From Balneolaceae bacterium (GTDB lineage Bacteria; Bacteroidota; Rhodothermia; Balneolales; Balneolaceae), in NCBI GenBank assembly GCA_007129085.1, contig SKWF01000320.1:1-10026 (forward strand): a stretch of 10,026 nucleotides of DNA, read 5' to 3'. The notes under the pieces are model-generated. The model had not been told where the DNA came from and did no database searches. It worked only from the letters and a program-made list of their open reading frames with translations. Shown here in pieces: positions 1 through 6,525 of this stretch (positions are counted from its first letter, which is position 1; every line of letters begins with the position of its first letter). The translations under genes were made by a program, and so were the position numbers.

Positions 1-104
1 ATAAAGTGGATACCGAGGTTCCATCACCCGAAGCAGGTGTACTTGTTGAAATTTTAGTGGAAGCGGATGAAACTGTAGAGGTGGGTCAGCCTATCGCAAT
101 TATC
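1..104 (+). repeat. Lipoyl-domain repeat, copy 1 (partial)
   Basis: This is the C-terminal half of the first lipoyl domain. It aligns without gaps to 394-497 (offset 393 bp). By eye about 19 of 104 bases differ, mostly at third codon positions, and 33 of 35 residues are identical. The copy probably extends leftward out of the window. Confidence 0.9.
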
Positions 105-1661
105 GATACGGATAAAGATGCCACAGTGGATAGCAGTGATGCCGATGGTGCCGAAGAGGCAGCAGCCGAAGAACCGGCTGAAGCCCCTGAAGAGCAGCCG
201 GAAGAAGAAGCAGAGCCTGTTGCCGCAACGAATGGATCGGATACCGATTCCGGTAGTGATGCCGATGGTGAGCGCATAGAAGTTGTGATGCCCCAAATGG
301 GCGAATCCGTTATGGAGGGTACCGTTATTGAATGGGCCAAAGAAGTTGGCGATACCGTTGAAGTAGATGAAACCCTGCTCGAAATCGCCACGGATAAAGT
401 GGATACGGAAGTCCCATCGCCGGAAGCGGGAACACTTGTGGAAATTTTAGTACAGGCGGATGAAACCGTGGAAGTGGGTCAGCCGATTGCAATTATTGCC
501 ACAGGGAAGGCAGCAAGTGGATCTGCCCCGGCTCCTAAAAAAGAGGAGAAGAAAGCTGAAAGCAGTAATGATACCCCGAAGAAAGAAGAGTCTGCAGAAG
601 TAAAAGAGTCTGCTCCGGCGCAGGGCGGATCAGAGCCACAGCGTGTTGGCAGTGACGGCAGATTTTTCTCACCTCTCGTTAGATCTATTGCCAAAGAGGA
701 AGGAATTTCTCAGGAAGAACTCGAGTCAATAGAGGGAAGCGGAAAAGATGGACGCGTTTCCAAGGATGATATTCTGGGATATGTGGATGATAAAAAAGCC
801 GGAAAAGTGAAAGCTCCGGCGGCATCGGCAAGCAGTGGATTGGCGAAACCAAAATCACAGGTGAAAGAGCAGCAACAAACAAAACCTGCCGGTGAAAAAG
901 GAAAAATTTCTGCAGGTGAATTGAACGTGCAGCGTCCGCATGAAAATGTGGAGATCGTGAAAATGGACCGCATGCGGAAGATGATCGCCGAGCATATGGT
1001 TCGCTCTAAGAAAACGTCGGCACATGTTTCGACATTTAGCGAAGTGGATGTAACCAATATTGTTAACTGGAGAAATGCCAATAAGAAGAAGTTTAAAGAA
1101 CAGACCGGCATTAAGCTTACGTATACTCCGATCTTTATCGAGGCGTTCATCAAAGCGATTGGTGAATATCCGCTAATTAACAGCTCTATAGATGGTGATG
1201 AGATCCATCTGAAAAAGGATATTAACTTTGGCTTGGCCGTTGCGCTGGGTGAAGGCGGGAAAGGTGGTTTGATAGTGCCCGTCATTAAGCAGGCGCAGGA
1301 TAAAAACCTGCCCGGACTTGCCAAGGCCGTGAATGATCTTGCACACAAGGCGCGCAATAAAGAGCTCAGCCCCGATGATCTGGTGGGCGGTACCATTACA
1401 TTGACAAACTACGGCAGCGTAGGGAATCTGATGGGAACCCCGATTATTAACCAGCCACAAGTTGCAATTCTTGGAACCGGCGTGATTGAGAAGAAGCCGG
1501 TTGTTCGGGAAACGGAACAGGGCGATGTAATTGCGATCCGTCATATGATGTACCTCTCCATGAGTTACGATCACAGAATTATTGATGGGGCTCACGGTGG
1601 AGCATTTACTACTCGCGTGAAAGAACTGCTTGAAGGCTTCGATCCCAATCGCGCGATCTGA
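1..1661 (+). CDS. 2-oxo acid dehydrogenase complex E2, dihydrolipoamide acyltransferase (5' partial)
   Basis: The E2 core of a 2-oxo acid dehydrogenase complex moves an acyl group from a swinging lipoyl arm to CoA in the cytoplasm. The reading frame is open at the left edge (GAT-AAA-GTG, the DKV lipoylation motif), so the true start lies outside. Counting the GTG at position 6 as residue 1: the second half of lipoyl domain 1 is 1-35, an acidic Ala/Glu/Asp linker follows to about 90, lipoyl domain 2 is about 91-166 with lipoyl Lys131, a Lys/Glu/Ala linker follows, then a peripheral-subunit-binding domain at 219-260 and the catalytic domain from about 314 to 551. The active site DHRIIDG motif carries His523 and Asp527. 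The gene ends in a double stop, TGA-TAA. The substrate (pyruvate, 2-oxoglutarate or branched-chain) cannot be settled from this part; the SAHVSTFSEVDVT stretch resembles E2 proteins often annotated as branched-chain-type. The family assignment is certain and the specificity is not. Confidence 0.96.
   Translation, partial: KVDTEVPSPEAGVLVEILVEADETVEVGQPIAIIDTDKDATVDSSDADGAEEAAAEEPAEAPEEQPEEEAEPVAATNGSDTDSGSDADGERIEVVMPQMGESVMEGTVIEWAKEVGDTVEVDETLLEIATDKVDTEVPSPEAGTLVEILVQADETVEVGQPIAIIATGKAASGSAPAPKKEEKKAESSNDTPKKEESAEVKESAPAQGGSEPQRVGSDGRFFSPLVRSIAKEEGISQEELESIEGSGKDGRVSKDDILGYVDDKKAGKVKAPAASASSGLAKPKSQVKEQQQTKPAGEKGKISAGELNVQRPHENVEIVKMDRMRKMIAEHMVRSKKTSAHVSTFSEVDVTNIVNWRNANKKKFKEQTGIKLTYTPIFIEAFIKAIGEYPLINSSIDGDEIHLKKDINFGLAVALGEGGKGGLIVPVIKQAQDKNLPGLAKAVNDLAHKARNKELSPDDLVGGTITLTNYGSVGNLMGTPIINQPQVAILGTGVIEKKPVVRETEQGDVIAIRHMMYLSMSYDHRIIDGAHGGAFTTRVKELLEGFDPNRAI
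394..497 (+). repeat. Lipoyl-domain repeat, copy 2
   Basis: This is the partner of the repeat at 1-104, coding for the C-terminal half of lipoyl domain 2 and including the lipoylated lysine codon at 396-398. The amino-acid changes between copies are Val to Thr and Glu to Gln only. Confidence 0.9.
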
Positions 1662-1665
1662 TAAA

Positions 1666-1673
1666 TAAATTTG
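1666..1673 (+). promoter_or_regulatory. Possible panC promoter -7 element
   Basis: TAAATTTG matches the TAnnTTTG element described for Bacteroidota primary promoters. It sits just after the E2 double stop and 21 bases before the end of the spacer leading to the hairpin at 1687. No TTG element was found about 19-21 nt upstream, and the stretch is AT-rich, so a chance match is quite possible. If it is used, transcription would start near 1680 and place the hairpin in the panC leader. Confidence 0.25.
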
Positions 1674-1686
1674 TTCTAAATTCTAA

Positions 1687-1720
1687 AAGCGGTGCAGTGA
1701 AATTGCACCGCTTATTTTTT
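1687..1720 (+). terminator. Rho-independent terminator after E2 gene, or panC leader attenuator
   Basis: AAGCGGTGCA at 1687-1696 pairs perfectly with TGCACCGCTT at 1704-1713 across a 7-nt loop. An A and six T residues (1715-1720) follow. It lies 25 nt after the E2 stop, as expected for that gene's terminator. It is also only 16 nt before the panC start codon, which leaves little room for a separate panC promoter downstream of it. Confidence 0.85.
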
Positions 1721-1736
1721 CTGCACATTCCATAAA

Positions 1737-2618
1737 ATGAGTGAAAACAAAACGGCTTCTGAAAAATCTATTTCCATACATCAAACGATTGATGATGTAC
1801 GCTCGGTAATAGATCTCCATAAGCAAAATGGGAAGCGTGTAGGTTTTGTAGCCACCATGGGAGCCTTGCATGCTGGGCACATCTCGTTGATTGAGCAGGC
1901 AAAGCAGAAGTCGGATGTGGTTGTGGTATCGATTTTTGTAAACCCAACGCAGTTTGGCCCGAATGAAGATTACGACAGTTATCCGCGTCAGCTCGAGGCG
2001 GATATTGATGAGTGCCGGAAAGTGGGCGTGGATATGGTATTTGCCCCGGATCGGTCGGTGATGTATGATGAGAAAACATACCTCTCGATCGGTATTGATC
2101 AGCTGAATGAACATATGTGTGGTGGAAGCCGTCCCGGATTTTTTGAAGGCATACTTCTGGTAGTAAATAAACTGTTCAACATTATTTCACCGGATGTGGC
2201 GGTATTTGGCCAGAAAGATATTCAGCAGGTGCAGATCATTAAGCAGATGGTGAAGGAGTTTAACCACGGTGTTGAGATTATATCGGCACCGATTGTTCGG
2301 GCAAATGACGGACTGGCACTTAGCAGCCGCAATGCCTATCTGGATGATAAACAACGAACAACGGCTCCCGGCTTGTATCGGGCTTTACGCTACGTGGAAC
2401 AGCAGGTAACATCGGGTGTGGATCAGCCAAAACTGCTTTTAACGCATCAAAAAAGCGAATTGGAAGCAAAAGGTTTTGAAATTGATTATCTTAACTTGTT
2501 TTCTGCAAAAACGCTGCAGCCTGCAGAAACGTTAAAAAAGAACGAGGAATATATTATTGCCGGAGCAGCATATTTAGGGAAAACCCGGCTAATTGATAAC
2601 ATATTGATTGAATTGTAA
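1737..2618 (+). CDS. panC: Pantothenate synthetase (pantoate--beta-alanine ligase)
   Basis: PanC condenses pantoate with beta-alanine using ATP, through a pantoyl-adenylate, as the last step of pantothenate (vitamin B5) synthesis in the cytoplasm. The 293-residue product shows the family signatures in order: TMGALHAGH at 40-48 with the ATP-binding HxGH pair His45/His48, FVNPTQF at 67-73 (Asn69 and Gln72 for pantoate), FGQKD at 157-161 (Lys160), and RANDGLALSSRN at 188-199, the equivalent of the KMSKS loop. The segment SRPGFFEG has Phe where many PanC proteins have His (SRPGHF). The N-terminus is about ten residues longer than is usual, but no other ATG, GTG or TTG fits, and an in-frame TGA at 1698 blocks extension. 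It has no obvious Shine-Dalgarno site. panD follows after 11 nt, so the two are almost certainly co-transcribed. Confidence 0.97.
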   Translation: MSENKTASEKSISIHQTIDDVRSVIDLHKQNGKRVGFVATMGALHAGHISLIEQAKQKSDVVVVSIFVNPTQFGPNEDYDSYPRQLEADIDECRKVGVDMVFAPDRSVMYDEKTYLSIGIDQLNEHMCGGSRPGFFEGILLVVNKLFNIISPDVAVFGQKDIQQVQIIKQMVKEFNHGVEIISAPIVRANDGLALSSRNAYLDDKQRTTAPGLYRALRYVEQQVTSGVDQPKLLLTHQKSELEAKGFEIDYLNLFSAKTLQPAETLKKNEEYIIAGAAYLGKTRLIDNILIEL

Positions 2619-2629
2619 GCAGGGCAACC

Positions 2630-3040
2630 ATGAAACTTTCCATATTTAAATCTAAACTTCATCAAATGCGCGTAACCGAAGCGGATTTAATGTATGAAGG
2701 CAGTATAACCATTGATGAGGAGCTTCTTGAGATGGCAAATCTTCTGCCTTATGAAAAAGTGCAGGTTGTAAATATTACGAACGGGTCACGCCTTGAAACC
2801 TATACTATCCCCGGAGAGAGAGGCAGCAGAATTTGCTGTATGAATGGTGCCGCAGCTCGACTTACCCAGGTTGATGACCGCGTTATTGTGATGTCATACG
2901 CCGAAATGACCCCCGAAGAGGCAAAAGATCACAAGCCCACCGTTGTTGTTGTTGATGAGGATAACAATCCTAAAGATGTTCTTGAAAATGTTTCGCATGG
3001 CCAAAAATATGGCCTGGAAAATGGGTTGGTTGAGGAATAA
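2630..3040 (+). CDS. panD: Aspartate 1-decarboxylase proenzyme
   Basis: PanD decarboxylates L-aspartate to beta-alanine, the amine substrate of PanC encoded just upstream. It is a pyruvoyl enzyme that matures by self-cleavage. The precursor shows the cleavage site YEGS with Gly24-Ser25, where Ser25 becomes the pyruvoyl group. Lys9, Arg54 and Tyr58 fall at the positions known for the active site, and NGAAAR at 72-77 is the conserved turn. At 136 residues its length is within the normal range (about 115-140). The start codon follows a weak AGGG, 11 nt after the panC stop, which supports a panCD operon. The acidic C-terminal tail is variable in this family. No PanM/PanZ-type maturation factor is visible in the window. 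Confidence 0.97.
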   Translation: MKLSIFKSKLHQMRVTEADLMYEGSITIDEELLEMANLLPYEKVQVVNITNGSRLETYTIPGERGSRICCMNGAAARLTQVDDRVIVMSYAEMTPEEAKDHKPTVVVVDEDNNPKDVLENVSHGQKYGLENGLVEE

Positions 3041-3065
3041 ATAGTTCCATTTGTAGGTTTAGATC

Positions 3066-3083
3066 GCATTTTCGGGAAAATGC
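3066..3083 (+). other. Perfect hairpin downstream of panD
   Basis: GCATTTT at 3066-3072 pairs with AAAATGC at 3077-3083 around a CGGG tetraloop, 26 nt after the panD stop. No T tract follows, so it is not a classical terminator; it may protect the 3' end of the panCD mRNA. Confidence 0.4.
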
Positions 3084-3104
3084 CAAATGCTTTACAAACT
3101 CTAT

Positions 3105-3126
3105 GAGCAGCTACTGCTCTGTAGCT
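3105..3126 (+). other. Two mutually exclusive hairpins after panD
   Basis: GAGCAG (3105-3110) can pair with CTGCTC (3114-3119) around CTA. Alternatively AGCTAC (3109-3114) can pair with GTAGCT (3121-3126) around TGCTCT. The two stems share bases, so only one can form at a time. There is no T tract, and termination here is uncertain. Confidence 0.3.
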
Positions 3127-3222
3127 TATTAAATCTCGTTTTGTGTTCAATGATAATTCGTTCGGGATATTAAGTTTTAATTTTCACTTTTCTTGGTAAA
3201 TGTTACATATATAACATGCAGA

Positions 3223-3253
3223 TTGGACAGTATTTGAAATAGAACTATTATTG
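3223..3253 (+). promoter_or_regulatory. Candidate promoter of the lipoprotein gene
   Basis: TTGGAC (3223-3228) lies 17 nt before TATTAT (3246-3251), a good sigma-70-like spacing. The same bases read as TTG, 20 nt, TATTATTG, one base from the Bacteroidota TAnnTTTG element. Transcription would start near 3258-3260, some 70 nt before the start codon. Confidence 0.4.
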
Positions 3254-3311
3254 ATTGTGTTTGAGAAAGAGAGACGTACAATCACATCATAAAAAAACAT
3301 TCACAATCAAT
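3250..3311 (+). promoter_or_regulatory. Inverted and direct CAATCA repeats in the lipoprotein leader
   Basis: ATTGATTGTG (3250-3259) is the exact reverse complement of CACAATCAAT (3302-3311). A further copy, ACAATCA, lies at 3278-3284 and can pair with TGATTGT at 3252-3258. The first arm overlaps the candidate promoter and start point, and the last arm ends 3 nt before the ribosome-binding site GGAGAG. This may be a multi-site operator, or two competing RNA stems if transcription starts further upstream. Confidence 0.4.
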
Positions 3312-3327
3312 TTTGGAGAGAATACAT

Positions 3328-4320
3328 ATGAAAAGTAATATCTTTAAGGTCCAACTATGGGCTATGGTTTTAATCGCAGCTGTAGCTTTTACTGCCTGTG
3401 ATGACAGTGTATCTAGCATATCAGATGCGCAAATGAAGAGTTCAACAATGTCTGCATTAGCACAAAGTTCTGCACCCGCGGAAATATGTGGGGAAGCGAC
3501 TGTAACCACGCTTTGGGCCGGGCAACATCATGATGCAGGTACATTATCAGTGTCGAACGACGGTGAGTACCTGTATGTAACTTATGCAACGACAGGCGAC
3601 TGGCGGTTGAAAAAAACACATATGAATGTGTCATCATCACTGGATGGCGTTCCTACCAACAGGCCGGGAATTCCTATACCGGGACAATTTGAATATTCAG
3701 AATCTCACGATAACATCACTTCCTACACGTACAAGATTTCGTTGAATGATTTAGATGGAGATTCGTTTGTGATTGCTGCCCACGCAGAAGTGGTGAAGTT
3801 GAACAATAACGGAGCTGTAGTACGCGAGGAGACCGCATGGGGTGGCAATACACCCGGGGATTCTCCTAGATGGTGGTACTATTCTGTTCATGAAGTACAG
3901 GAGTGTAACGGAACCCCTCCTCCGCCTCCGGTAGAAGTATGCGAAAGTACAGATACCTCATGGGGTGCAGGTGAAGCATTTGATCCGAACAACAATGCAA
4001 GATATACCGCTTACAATGGGGAGGAGAATACAGTAGACCTGGTTTCTTCAAATGAAAGAGTAGCCGGTACAGTAACATATTCTCCATATGGTATGGACCA
4101 AGTAAAAATTGAGATCAAATTTAACGAGGGATGGAGATTTGGCGAAGTAGATAATCCGGTGAGAATCCAGGGATATGAATATGCCCCTGAAGGAGTTCCT
4201 GCAATCAATGAATTCTCCACCTATACAGGTGATGATATGATTGTGTACGTCCCTTTATACAATTTCTATGCTGTGCACGTTGAAGTGTTACGTGAAATCA
4301 CATGCCAGAATAATGATTAA
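3328..4320 (+). CDS. Predicted secreted lipoprotein with two related Cys-bounded domains
   Basis: I do not recognise a named family. The ATG at 3328 is chosen over an in-frame TTG at 3313 because GGAGAG (3315-3320) lies 7 nt before it and the product then starts with a normal signal peptide: basic MKSNIFK, a hydrophobic core, and lipobox FTAC with Cys24 as the lipidated residue. A Ser-rich stretch follows to about residue 50. Domain 1 runs between Cys54 and Cys193, a hinge GTPPPPPVE covers 195-203, and domain 2 runs between Cys205 and Cys326 near the C-terminus. The Cys pairs suggest one disulfide per domain. The domains share patterns such as AGT(L/V), a GDWR/EGWR turn, a VP...F segment and an HxEV strand, so an internal duplication is likely. 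The composition suggests beta-rich, surface-exposed modules. The gene stands alone with its own promoter region and terminator. Confidence 0.85.
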   Translation: MKSNIFKVQLWAMVLIAAVAFTACDDSVSSISDAQMKSSTMSALAQSSAPAEICGEATVTTLWAGQHHDAGTLSVSNDGEYLYVTYATTGDWRLKKTHMNVSSSLDGVPTNRPGIPIPGQFEYSESHDNITSYTYKISLNDLDGDSFVIAAHAEVVKLNNNGAVVREETAWGGNTPGDSPRWWYYSVHEVQECNGTPPPPPVEVCESTDTSWGAGEAFDPNNNARYTAYNGEENTVDLVSSNERVAGTVTYSPYGMDQVKIEIKFNEGWRFGEVDNPVRIQGYEYAPEGVPAINEFSTYTGDDMIVYVPLYNFYAVHVEVLREITCQNND

Positions 4321-4375
4321 AATTGAATGCTAAACTTGATGTTTTTCATCAGTTAGGCATCTCAAACTTTAATAG

Positions 4376-4409
4376 AAAGGCACCTTTCGAAAGGAGGGTG
4401 CCTTTTTTT
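4376..4409 (+). terminator. Terminator of the duplicated-domain lipoprotein gene
   Basis: AAAGGCACC (4376-4384) pairs with GGTGCCTTT (4397-4405) around a 12-nt loop, which can itself form TTTCGAAA. Seven T residues run through 4409. It lies 55 nt after the stop codon and is a strong plus-strand terminator. Confidence 0.9.
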
Positions 4410-4888
4410 ATAGGTCACAAATTAGATGTCCACTTAATAAGGGTTAATTTTGACTCATTTATTGAATGTTGCAGCTCGAAAAAAAGAGAAAGATGAGTAA
4501 TTCAAAATCACCCGCATTTTTTCTTGGCGTTACGCATATCTTCATAAGTAAACTATTGAAAATTTTACGTTTAGAGATCAGTAATGTTAAATATTTTTAA
4601 TGAATATCCTCTTGATTATTTTTGTTTATCGGTGGATTGATCAAGGAATGAAGGTCGGTTTTCGGGACGGGTATTCAATCGATTTTTTGATGTATGAAAT
4701 AATCTAAAAACAGATTATTATTCATTTAAGCATTAGGAGAGAGTGTACGATGCGGTGTTGAGTCAAACATAATAAGTTCGTTACGCAACACTCAATTCGA
4801 TTCGTCAAGAGATTTCAAGAGAGATATAAAAACAAGGGAGAGATGTACAAATACTTGCTGTTAGTTTTTATACAGGTTGTACAGAAAT
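4410..4888. other. Long intergenic region without a convincing gene
   Basis: No open frame with a credible start and family signature was seen on either strand. The sequence is AT-rich. It holds the inverted repeat at 4694-4725, an AGGAGAGAG stretch at 4736-4744 that leads to no real reading frame, and overlapping GTGTTG/CAACAC and TTGAGT/ACTCAA pairs around 4750-4796. A short frame, MYKYLLLVFIQVVQK, at 4843-4890 ends inside the next terminator; its GGGAG is only 2 nt from the ATG, so translation is doubtful. The plus-strand terminator at 4889-4925 suggests that a transcript ends here, either a small RNA or the remnant of a lost gene. Confidence 0.5.
4694..4725. repeat. Imperfect inverted repeat in the intergenic region
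   Basis: AATAATCT (4698-4705) pairs perfectly with AGATTATT (4712-4719) around AAAAAC. The arms extend as ATGAA and TTCAT with a small bulge. No T tract follows, so it could be an operator or an RNA stem. It lies just upstream of the AGGAGAGAG stretch. Confidence 0.4.
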
Positions 4889-4925
4889 AAGGGCACCTTT
4901 TTGGTAAAGGCGCCCTTTCGTTTTT
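4889..4925 (+). terminator. Orphan plus-strand terminator, possibly two-way
   Basis: AAGGGC-A-CCTTT pairs with AAAGG-C-GCCCTT (one A/C mismatch) around TTGGT, and is followed by TCG and five T residues. No plus-strand gene ends nearby. The minus-strand dipeptidase gene ends 25 bp to the right, so the same stem may also end that transcript, but its minus-strand tail (ATTTCTG) is poor. The core GCACCTTT is shared with the terminator at 4376-4409. Confidence 0.7.
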
Positions 4926-4950
4926 CTAAGAGATGTAATCAAATTTCCTG

Positions 4951-6324
4951 CTACTCAGCGTAATCCGGCAGAAGCTCAAGAAATTTCGCTGAGGTTTTAA
5001 TTCCGCGATGAAAATCTTTCAATGAAAAACTTTCATTTGGAGAATGCAGGGCATCCCGCGTTAATCCAAAGCCCATCAAGATGGAATTCACCCCAAGGAT
5101 TTTTTTGAAATCAGCCACAATCGGAATGCTTCCACCTTCGCGAGCAAAGAGAACATCGGTCTCGTAGATCTCTTCAAATGCTTTCGCGGCAGCTTTCAGC
5201 CCATAAAAATCAAGGTCGATAACAACCGGGTGGCCGCCGTGGTGCTCTTCAACGGTAACTTCTACCGATTCCGGTGCGACAGATTCAACGTGCTTTTTGA
5301 AAAGCTTGGCAATTTTTTTTGGCTCTTGGTCAGGCACCAGCCGCATACTTATTTTTGCACCCGCTTTGGCAGGCAGCACAGTTTTTGCGCCTTCGCCCTG
5401 ATAACCACTCCAAAGGCCGTTTACATCCAGTGTAGGACGTGCAGATGCTCGTTCTAACGTACTGTAGCCTTTTTCACCACGGACAGCTTTTAGGTTCAGA
5501 TCTTTTTTGTAAGCTTCATCATCGTGCGGAAGTTTTTTGTAAGCTTCGCGCATTTCGGGTGTCATCGGTTCTACATCGTCGTAAAATCCTTCAACCTGGA
5601 TTACGCCATCTTCATCTTTCAGCTTGGAGATGATATCGGCCAAAACGTTGGCAGGGTTATCAACCGCACCGCCGTAAACTCCGGAGTGCAGATCGCGATT
5701 TGGTCCCTGTACGTGCACTTCCATATAGGCGAGTCCACGCAATCCGTAGGTAATGGAGGGTTGATCTTCCCCGAACATGGCGGTGTCGGAAATCAACACC
5801 ATATCACACTCGAGCAGTTCTTTGTTTTCGTTGATAAATGGTACCAGATTGGGAGATCCAATCTCTTCCTCTCCCTCGAGGATGAACTTTATGTTTACAG
5901 GAAGTTCTGTGTCGGTTTTCAGGTACGACTCTACTGACTTTATATGGGTAAACGATTGGCCTTTGTCATCACTGGCGCCACGGGCATAAACTCTGCCATC
6001 TTTTATAGTTGGTTCAAATGGGGGAGTCTCCCACAGATCTTCAGGATCAGGCGGCTGAACGTCGTAGTGGCCGTAAATTAATACCGTCGGGCGATCATCA
6101 TACGGAGTTTTTTCCGCCGTGATAATTGGATGTCCTTCTGTTTGATGCAGAGTGATATTATCAAGCCCGATATCCTCGAGCTGGCCGACTAAAAATTCTG
6201 CAGCTTTTTGAACATCTTTTTTATGGCTTGAATCCGTGCTTACACTCGGTATCCGGAGCAGATCAAAAAGTTGTTCCTGAAAGGCTTCAATATTGGAATC
6301 AATATAGGTTTGAGTATCTGACAT
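4951..6324 (-). CDS. M20-family metallo-dipeptidase (CNDP/carnosinase-like)
   Basis: This is a cytosolic dinuclear zinc or manganese peptidase of the M20/M28 superfamily that trims the C-terminal residue from di- and short peptides. The 457-residue length is typical of the CNDP-like branch. Visible motifs are YGHYDVQP with metal ligand His86 and Asp88, ASDDKG with bridging Asp119, EGEEEIGS with general base Glu153 and ligand Glu154, LISDT with ligand Asp180, and LHSPNE with ligand His427. RDLHSG at 210-215 holds the substrate-contacting His213 of the lid (dimerisation) domain, about 200-320. There is no signal peptide. The start is the ATG on the minus strand at 6324; an AAAGAGA stretch lies 7-8 nt upstream, and TAAATTTA (6350-6357) is a possible -7 element. 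The gene is transcribed alone, convergent with the lipoprotein gene and divergent from the toxin-antitoxin pair. Substrate preference cannot be read from the sequence. Confidence 0.95.
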   Translation of the reverse strand: MSDTQTYIDSNIEAFQEQLFDLLRIPSVSTDSSHKKDVQKAAEFLVGQLEDIGLDNITLHQTEGHPIITAEKTPYDDRPTVLIYGHYDVQPPDPEDLWETPPFEPTIKDGRVYARGASDDKGQSFTHIKSVESYLKTDTELPVNIKFILEGEEEIGSPNLVPFINENKELLECDMVLISDTAMFGEDQPSITYGLRGLAYMEVHVQGPNRDLHSGVYGGAVDNPANVLADIISKLKDEDGVIQVEGFYDDVEPMTPEMREAYKKLPHDDEAYKKDLNLKAVRGEKGYSTLERASARPTLDVNGLWSGYQGEGAKTVLPAKAGAKISMRLVPDQEPKKIAKLFKKHVESVAPESVEVTVEEHHGGHPVVIDLDFYGLKAAAKAFEEIYETDVLFAREGGSIPIVADFKKILGVNSILMGFGLTRDALHSPNESFSLKDFHRGIKTSAKFLELLPDYAE

Positions 6325-6490
6325 CTGTAGTCTCTTTGCGTGATTATGGTAAATTTATTGACGATGGAATTTAGAGGTTCACAGGAAGAATGGCTAATTA
6401 AGTGATATTAAATAACGTCTATTTTGCTAAAATTATAGGTTAATAAATGTTATATACCTTCTACTATTGCAATATTCCCCCGCCCATATT

Positions 6491-6518
6491 AGTTTCATTA
6501 TTACACCATAACGAAACT
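6491..6518. promoter_or_regulatory. Inverted-repeat operator of the toxin-antitoxin operon
   Basis: AGTTTCATTAT (6491-6501) and ATAACGAAACT (6508-6518) form an 11-bp inverted repeat with one mismatch (A6497/C6512) and a 6-bp spacer. It ends 7 nt before the antitoxin ATG. Placement and symmetry fit a site bound by the ribbon-helix-helix antitoxin for autorepression. TTG at 6467-6469 and TA at 6490-6491, 20 nt apart, may mark the promoter, with the operator covering the start point. Confidence 0.6.
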
Positions 6519-6525
6519 TACCATT

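Noticed and set aside
710..1396. Long minus-strand frame of 228 codons inside the E2 gene
   Set aside because: It is the antisense of a well-supported coding sequence and shows no family motif; biased codon use of the real gene explains it.
4448..4507. Inverted repeat TTTTGACTCAT / ATGAG...TCAAAA
   Set aside because: The arms need a 4-nt bulge and enclose a 34-nt loop in AT-rich DNA, so chance pairing is likely.
4843..4890. A 15-residue hydrophobic peptide frame (MYKYLLLVFIQVVQK) ending in the terminator stem
   Set aside because: GGGAG is only 2 nt from the ATG, the frame is very short and it has no conservation evidence; kept as part of a finding but not called as a gene.
5524..5937. Plus-strand frame of 137 codons inside the dipeptidase gene
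   Set aside because: It lies antisense to conserved metal-binding motifs of the M20 enzyme and has no recognisable domain.
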